The notes beneath the pieces are model-generated. The model saw nothing but the letters and a program-made list of their open reading frames with translations. It was not told the origin of the DNA and did no database searches. Shown piece by piece: positions 21,801 through 26,337 of a DNA stretch of 26,337 nt; the stretch's first letter is position 1, and every line of letters starts with the position of its first letter. Source of the DNA: Phallusia fumigata (lineage: Eukaryota; Chordata; Ascidiacea; Phlebobranchia; Ascidiidae); the NCBI GenBank assembly GCA_008931825.1, contig QXVZ01029486.1, positions 1 through 26,337 of the forward strand. Reading direction: 5' to 3'. The position numbers were made by a program, and so were the translations under genes.

Positions 21801-24800
21801 TGGGTCAAATTGTACCATACAATTATTCTACAACTTTCCATTTGTGGGGACCCATGCGTTTTTGCCTGCAGAAACAATCATGTTATAAAAAGCTTAAGTA
21901 ACTATGGGACCCAATGTGAAATGACATGGTAAATATATATGCATTTTTAAATGGGGTAATAGTGTATATGGACTGGCAATATGGTGAACGCCATCCTAGT
22001 TCTATTTAGCATTTTGTGTAATTTTTTGGCTTTAAAATGTTGTCTGAAGTGTTTTTTTTAGATAAAGCTATACATTTTTTAGTTTTGTTTGGAATATTTT
22101 TGAAAAAACACAACCCACTTCACATAAGCACATTTTCTTAGAGTTGCAGCATGTTGGATTTACACAAAAGCAAAGTGGCCAATGGAAAAGAAAGAATAAA
22201 AAGAAAAAGACTCAACCGAACAAAGCTAATGTCGCTCCCCCACTACAAACTCCAACATCACAAGTCAATGGTGAGGGACAATTTGGTGTTTTTGCCCAAA
22301 ACAAAACAGATTTTAGTTTGGTATATTCAGGCATGCATAGTAGTTGAATGTCACTGCCTAACTATTGACACAGAAACTACTGTATGAACTAACTTTTTTT
22401 TGCAGGAGTCCAGCACTCAAATGGAGAGAGTGTTGACTCTCAACTTGATTTTCTGCTCGAAAAGAAAAAAGCAGAACTGTTGGCAGAAATGGATTTGGAC
22501 AAAAGTCAAAAGTAAGGAGCAATATTTAATGTGAACCAATAATTCCTTCCACAGGTCAACAGCTTAAAAGCAAGATATCGAAATTTAAAACACCTAGCCT
22601 CTCAGCATTATAATCCAACGCTAAAAAAAAATTGTTTACCCAGGTTAGACGATTTAAATCCCCCTCTTAACCCCGACGCCCCACCCTTTACTCCCATTAA
22701 CGAGGATGAAGGGGAAATCCCCAAGCCCTCACCCCAACTTCGCGCTGCCCTGGACGAACTTTCGAAGTCACGTGAGATCGCCGCCAGTCACGTGAACAAG
22801 GACGAGGCAGGAGATGCGGGTCACGTGACGAGGAGACGTCGAGTGAAGAATTTGTTTCCAATCTCGGTTGCCATGGTGAGGGGGGAATTTTAATTTTGTC
22901 GCTGAATAGTTAAAATTAGGATTGACAAAAAAATTACAGCGAAAAATTCTTAAAAGTCTCTGTACCATTGTTTTGAATATTTTTCTGATTCTCTGTAGAA
23001 TAATCTACTTTCTAAGAAATGACGGATTTTCGGTGTTGACGTTTGGCAGAAAAAAACATATAACTGTTTTGACTGTTGTAGGGCAGTGTTTGAATTTTCT
23101 TATCGCAGCCCATAGCAACAACCCGTGCCCATAGCAACAACCCGTGTGGTAATATCTACTAATTGGCCAAAACGGCAAGTGTTCTTTTTAAACTATTTTG
23201 CAGTCAGGTTTAAATTGGAACTTTATGTAGGACAACCGGTGCAAGGAACANATTGGCCAAAACGGCAAGTGTTCTTTTTAAACTATTTTGCAGTCAGGTT
23301 TAAATTGGAACTTTATGTAGGACAACCGGTGCAAGGAACACCAGCAGTTGGATTGTGTTGACATCGTGAAGCTACAAACAAGCAAAGTGGAAGCTTCAAT
23401 TGCTGATGAACGAACGAACTTGGGGATATATGGAAACAGAACGACCGCATACCGGTTAGTTGGGCGGATTGCATTGGCATGGGACGTTTTGTTTGTTTTT
23501 GTTGTTCATAAAATAAAAAAGCAATAAAGTGGGTTTTTCTAAACGGATAAACAGTTTTACACTCAAGTACTGGCTTGTGTCTTAGTATTGCGAATATTTA
23601 AAACTGTAAACTGTTGACCTATTTGTCTTAAGTTTCATTTTGTGTTTTAGGCAGGAAAATATATCACGAAAAAAAATAAAAACACTCAAATTAAAAATAA
23701 AAGGCCTAAATATCGGTTTTAAGATTCTCGTCATTAGGTGTTTGACTACGCCACTCTCCAAGTCCATATCTTATGGTCCTAAATTAAAACTAGTCCTTTA
23801 CCAAAACACAATTTCTTTAACTTTTAAAATGCCGGAGTTTTTTTGTGTTAGTAATATGTAAAATAATTACACGCAGGATGATTCACCAGGAGGAGAAGAG
23901 ACTTGCTGAATCGGAAAATTTTGACGGTTCCTACACACTCAAGACATGGAGAGGTGACATTGTCGGTATGTGACCCTTTGTTGTTCATAATCTGTTTCCA
24001 ATATGCAGAAAGCTCTTTTGCCATGTGTATGTTTCAAGTATTGCTTAAAACCCAAAAAATCGGTCAAAATGAAGACGTTTGCCATGGTTATTGATTGGTT
24101 TCTTTGCGATTTTAGCAACGAAGTACACTGTGGTTTACAACACGCCAGCGCCACCATGCGGGCGTTTGCTGTCATTGGGGGGCGTTGGGTAATAATTGAA
24201 CGACTGGGGGCGCAAAATCAGGCACTTATAACGGAATACAACGAAGGCAAATTTTTTCATGTATTTCTTCAAACGACCAATACAAGTAATATGTTTCCAT
24301 AATATTGGCTACTTTTTTACTTGAATGCTGATCAAGTGAGTTTTGATGAAATAAATTCGTTTTGATTTTTGCTAATTGAGGGGACATTTTCAAATTACCT
24401 AAGTGTTAAGAAGGCGGTACAATAAAAAAGGTAAAGAAATGCTTGTCTAGAACCACAAGTAGTTATACGACGCTAAACCTAGCACTGCAAGTTGATTTGG
24501 GACCAGTATTTTGAAGTATTTCATCCCAATCCATTTTTACTAATAAGTATTTTTGTGTGTAGGTGCGGTCGAAGAGGCGATCGAACGTAACGACTTGACT
24601 GACCAGTTGGTGGCGCTCACACCACTAGCCGGATATGACGTATGGCAGCATGCGGCGGGGGCGTTTGCAGATCAGCTGACTCGAGACGGGATGTTTCTTC
24701 ACGCGTCACAATATCTAGTTGCCTGTAATAAGGTATGGTGGCATGGATAAGAAAGTGTTCGTTGTGGGTATATTTCAGGGGTGGACAGCCTTTTTGCTAT

Positions 24801-26291
24801 TGTCGGCCGCATTACAGACTTTATTTTTCTAACACTCCTCAGTTGGACAAGTATTTTTTAATGAATAATGAACATTTTTATTACTCCCTCGTTCTTATTG
24901 TTCTAGTTGCAGTAGCCAACAAGTTTTATTATCAAAGCACGACAGCCATTACGTATATTTTATTCTACATGTGCGCGGCATTATAAACTTGTATCCGCAG
25001 CCGCAGGTTGTGCATCCCTGCTATATTTGATCCCTATTTTTTGGCGACACCGCGTGAGTTTAACGATTCTTTTTCGTTCTGTTCTTGTGTATGCTGTATC
25101 AGCTAAAGCTTAAGTAGTACACAAAATATTTCTAACATTTCAGCAGACTTGTGGTTGGTAAGCGGTAAGCACCTGTCCCAATGTTCATTTAACATTTAAT
25201 TAAACCCATTCGTGGTAACCTGTCGTCATTGCAGATCGAGGAAGCTATCTTGTTGCTACGCGACAACAAACATTATCGGGAAGCGGTTGGATTGGCTCGT
25301 GCACGGTTGCTAGGCAACGACCCACTGCTCATAGAAACTGTTCGACTCTGGGCTAACAAGTTGAAAATCGGTAAAAAAATTTATGTTTATTTCATGGTTT
25401 TGTATTTATCAATGGATTATCTGTTGTGGTTCTTGACCTTGTGGTAATTATGTGATAATTGGAATAGCAGGTGGGGAATTAGCTGAACATGTTTTCAGCT
25501 TAAAATGGAATGGAACTGTGTTATATTGAGTATGACAGCACTTGCAAAATGGACAAATTAGATTTCGGTAAATTGTGGGACATTTCAATTTTGTCTGAAC
25601 AGAAATGAGTAATGATGGGAAAAGGATAAAGAACCACTGTCTTACACGCACTAGTGTTGTAATACATCTGTTTGTAAGCTATTTTTCGGTTTAAAAATCC
25701 CGGCAAATAAGATATATTTGTTTTGCAAGGTGGCAGCCACGAGATGGCGGCAAAGTGCTTTGCATCGATCAATGATTATATCCGATCAGCGGAGTGTATT
25801 TCTCACCGAGCAAGTTTAAAATCCGTAATGGGGAAAGACGAATTACAGTCATTGTTTGCCGCGTGTGCCTTGTTAAAAGCTGCGGACAAAATAACCGAAT
25901 CCCGGGAATTCGGCAGACGAGCGCTCTCTAGTGTATGTTTGCGAACCGGAATGTGGCAACAAGGTGGCGCTGCGGCGGAAGCGTTTGGTCAAGATTTGTT
26001 CACATACAGGTAAACATGTTGATTTGCAAAATTTATGCATTGCATAAAAAATGTCAATGTCTCACTAATTATGGGTTCCCTTCCACATAATGTTTTCACT
26101 CTGTTCTTTTTCTACCCTGAGCTTGTTAATAATAATTGTTTTTTTTGCAGTAATTGCTTTGTTTTGTCACAGAGGTATTATTCATTTTCATGAGGCAATA
26201 ATGCTGCATCTTTCAAACAAAACATGTGATGATCTTTGGTCAATAGACAATTTGTTTTCCCATCCAACTCGACTTTCACCCACTGACATAG
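12855..26291 (+). CDS. GEMIN5: Gemin5, SMN-complex snRNA-binding WD40 protein, 24 exons, 3' end outside window
   Basis: Exons: 12855-12996, 13557-13751, 14042-14250, 14621-14751, 15549-15664, 15924-16066, 16482-16674, 16815-16939, 17328-17393, 17663-17851, 18381-18517, 18587-18693, 18978-19085, 19154-19284, 19845-20031, 22142-22270, 22406-22511, 22644-22875, 23321-23454, 23877-23965, 24563-24732, 25235-25370, 25730-26009, 26173-26291. Phases agree throughout; about 1191 residues are visible (human 1508). Identity rests on colinear matches such as SGDEKG, TGSKDRTIRLWS, SLPTLGGFVY, GVGDGVIRVW with WQGVK, SASYDGT and YSGADD. Gemin5 delivers pre-snRNAs to the SMN complex by reading the Sm site and m7G cap, and also binds ribosomes. 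The start aligns with the human N-terminus through SPVWY. Exons 19 and 24 are the least certain. The C-terminal RNA-binding part is not in the window. Confidence 0.93.
14786..15497. mobile_element. Repeat family A, copy in Gemin5 intron 4
   Basis: This copy begins TTATGGGTCCCC with a near-terminal hairpin (CCCCTTC-CT-GAAGGGG, 14795-14810), then a G11 run and a pyrimidine tract. Body units follow, marked by ACCCCATAG-type motifs at 14967, 15125 and 15254, spaced 158 and 129 bp. A distal GGGGACCCAT (15343-15352) is inverted relative to the head ATGGGTCCCC, and a tail shared with the intron-15 copy extends to about 15497. It has no coding capacity that I accept. No known family name is assigned, and the boundaries are approximate. 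Confidence 0.7.
17120..17262. repeat. Repeat family A, decayed fragment in Gemin5 intron 8
   Basis: The stretch AGCTCCCCACATCC..GCAGCACTTTTGATGTAAAATGTTTGA..CAGCCAGTAAACATGGTTACAGAG..TTTCGTTTGACCCTAGTGGTTAC parallels, in order, the GAGCTTGTCCACGCACTTTTGGCATGAAATGTTTGA and later segments of the intron-4 and intron-15 copies, with many substitutions. It looks like an old partial copy. Confidence 0.5.
20514..21058. repeat. 129-bp tandem array inside the intron-15 repeat
   Basis: At least four full units have exactly 129-bp spacing of the (A)CCCCATAGCCCC motif. Each unit carries GTTACCCCACTAGCCCCC, AAATGGGTCAAATTGT, AAACAATCTCCGAATT, GGACAGTTTGTAT and CATGTCATTGT segments. The units at 20772 and 20901 are nearly identical, suggesting recent unequal exchange or slippage. 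Confidence 0.85.
21056..21715. mobile_element. hAT-like non-autonomous element nested in the array
   Basis: Imperfect inverted repeats of 26 bp are visible: 21061-21086 (TTTGCCGAATAAATTCGGCT..) and 21668-21693, whose reverse complement is TTTGCCGAATTTGTTCGGCC.., matching at about 22 of 26 positions. The right end reads CAGTGATGTACCGAAGCTTC on its reverse strand, a hAT-like terminus. The left end starts CAGT but lacks most of that outer stretch. Several TTCGGC motifs occur near the right end. No 8-bp duplication flanks it, and about 60 bp of the host unit is missing at the insertion point, so the left end seems to have been rearranged. Confidence 0.6.
22142..22875 (+). other. GEMIN5: Gemin5 exons 16-18: basic, low-complexity linker
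   Basis: Exon 16 carries a lysine-rich stretch (KRKNKKKK) and exon 17 a charged helix-like segment (LLEKKKAELLAEM). Exon 18 has an acidic/proline-rich part (LNPDAPPFTPINEDEGE) and ends RRRRVKNLFPISVAM. The human linker likewise has a polylysine run after the propellers and an RSLLPLS motif, matched here by KNLFPIS. Basic runs may act as RNA contacts or a nuclear localisation signal, which is inference. Confidence 0.8.
23109..23146. repeat. 19-bp tandem duplication in Gemin5 intron 18
   Basis: Two exact adjacent copies of CCCATAGCAACAACCCGTG lie just before the 90-bp duplication that surrounds the N at 23251. Confidence 0.9.
23161..23340. repeat. 90-bp direct duplication around a single N, spanning the exon 19 acceptor
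   Basis: Bases 23162-23250 and 23252-23340 are identical, separated by one N. Each copy includes the intron end, the acceptor TTATGTAG and the first 20 bases of Gemin5 exon 19. Only the second copy continues into the full exon. The exactness and the N point to an unmerged contig overlap, not to a biological repeat. Confidence 0.85.
24776..25020. mobile_element. hAT-type MITE, complete, in Gemin5 intron 21
   Basis: A 245-bp element has the left end CAGGGGTGGACAGCCT, and the right end read on the reverse strand is CAGGGATGCACAACCT, matching at 13 of 16 positions. The flanks GTATATTT (24768-24775) and CTATATTT (25021-25028) form an 8-bp duplication with one mismatch. CAGGGGTGG..AACCT is a common hAT terminus. 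It has no coding capacity. Confidence 0.82.
26066..26130. repeat. Repeat family A, decayed head fragment in Gemin5 intron 23
   Basis: TAATTATGGGTTCCCTTCC, then TCTGTTCTTTTTCTACCCTGAGCTTGTT, matches the head of the intron-4 and intron-15 copies (TTATGGGTCCCCTTCC and TTTTTTCTACCCTGGAGCTTGTCC) with a deletion of the hairpin and G-run. Only the head is recognisable. Confidence 0.55.
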
Positions 26292-26337
26292 GTAATGTTG
26301 TTCGTTGATTAGAAAAAGTACATCTTAAACCATTGGC

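Larger units (their letters stand above)
20182..21995. mobile_element. Repeat family A, expanded copy in Gemin5 intron 15
   Basis: This copy has the same head (ATTATGGGTCCCC, the same hairpin and the same CCTGGAGCTTGTCCACGC segment) and the same tail as the intron-4 copy, which together show a common element. Between them lies an array of 129-bp units with motif starts at 20514, 20643, 20772, 20901 and 21030, a nested hAT-like insertion (21056-21715), and a final unit near 21760. The head-to-first-unit spacing (20356 to 20514) is 158 bp, as in intron 4. Confidence 0.75.
23321..26291 (+). other. GEMIN5: Gemin5 exons 19-24: TPR-like dimerisation region
   Basis: Exons 19-23 align with the human helical dimerisation module. 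Matches include LGIYGNRTTAYRMI, TWRGDI, LVALTPLAGYDVW, LLLRDNKHYREAVGLARARL, and GGSHEMAAKCF then GKDEL. Exon 20 joins in frame across RMI. Exon 24 is weaker: it is read from an AG at 26172, because the stronger-looking acceptor at 26150 leads to a stop after 14 codons. The frame stays open to 26291 in phase 1, so further exons follow to the right. Confidence 0.75.

Noticed and set aside
1-26337. CRISPR array, bacterial operon, insertion sequence or endogenous virus
   Set aside because: Genes are split by many GT-AG introns, repeats are eukaryotic transposon or satellite types, and no viral polymerase, capsid or integrase motif was seen in any frame.

Overview
The window looks like genomic DNA from a compact, AT-rich, intron-dense chordate. 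An ascidian of the Ciona type is my best guess, inferred from gene style and protein divergence, not proven. There is no bacterial or viral character. A single N at 23251 shows that this is a draft assembly.

Layout. (1) 385-7008, minus strand: the 5' eleven exons of a secreted or cell-surface protein. In order it has a signal peptide, a Ly6/uPAR-type cysteine-rich domain, two sushi (CCP) domains, a von Willebrand A domain with a MIDAS metal site, and a third sushi domain. The gene runs off the left edge. Intron 10 holds a complete 190-bp hAT-type MITE. (2) About 7093-10157: a 3-kb intergenic stretch with no supported gene but a cluster of palindromic regulatory-type sites. (3) 10158-12345, minus strand: a complete ribosomal protein S26 gene with a 5'-TOP leader, three coding exons and a poly(A) signal. 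The protein lacks three of the four cysteines that bind zinc in other S26 proteins. (4) 12346-12854: a divergent promoter interval of about 0.5 kb. (5) 12855 to the right edge, plus strand: 24 exons of Gemin5, the RNA-reading subunit of the SMN complex. They cover the whole double WD40 region, the basic linker and most of the TPR-like dimerisation region; the C-terminal part lies outside.

The Gemin5 introns are a landing area for repeats. One unnamed family with a fixed head and a 129-bp tandem body occurs in introns 4 and 15, with decayed pieces in introns 8 and 23. The intron-15 copy has expanded to an array and carries a nested hAT-like element. Intron 21 has another complete hAT-type MITE. 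Around exon 19 a 90-bp exact duplication meets the lone N and is most likely an unmerged contig overlap.

The three genes do not form a functional unit. S26 and Gemin5 are housekeeping RNA/translation genes placed head to head; the left gene is an extracellular recognition-type protein. I did not find a new multi-gene system. The most notable observations are the zinc-ligand-poor S26, the transposon-plus-satellite family inside Gemin5, and the Ly6-CCP-CCP-vWA-CCP domain order.
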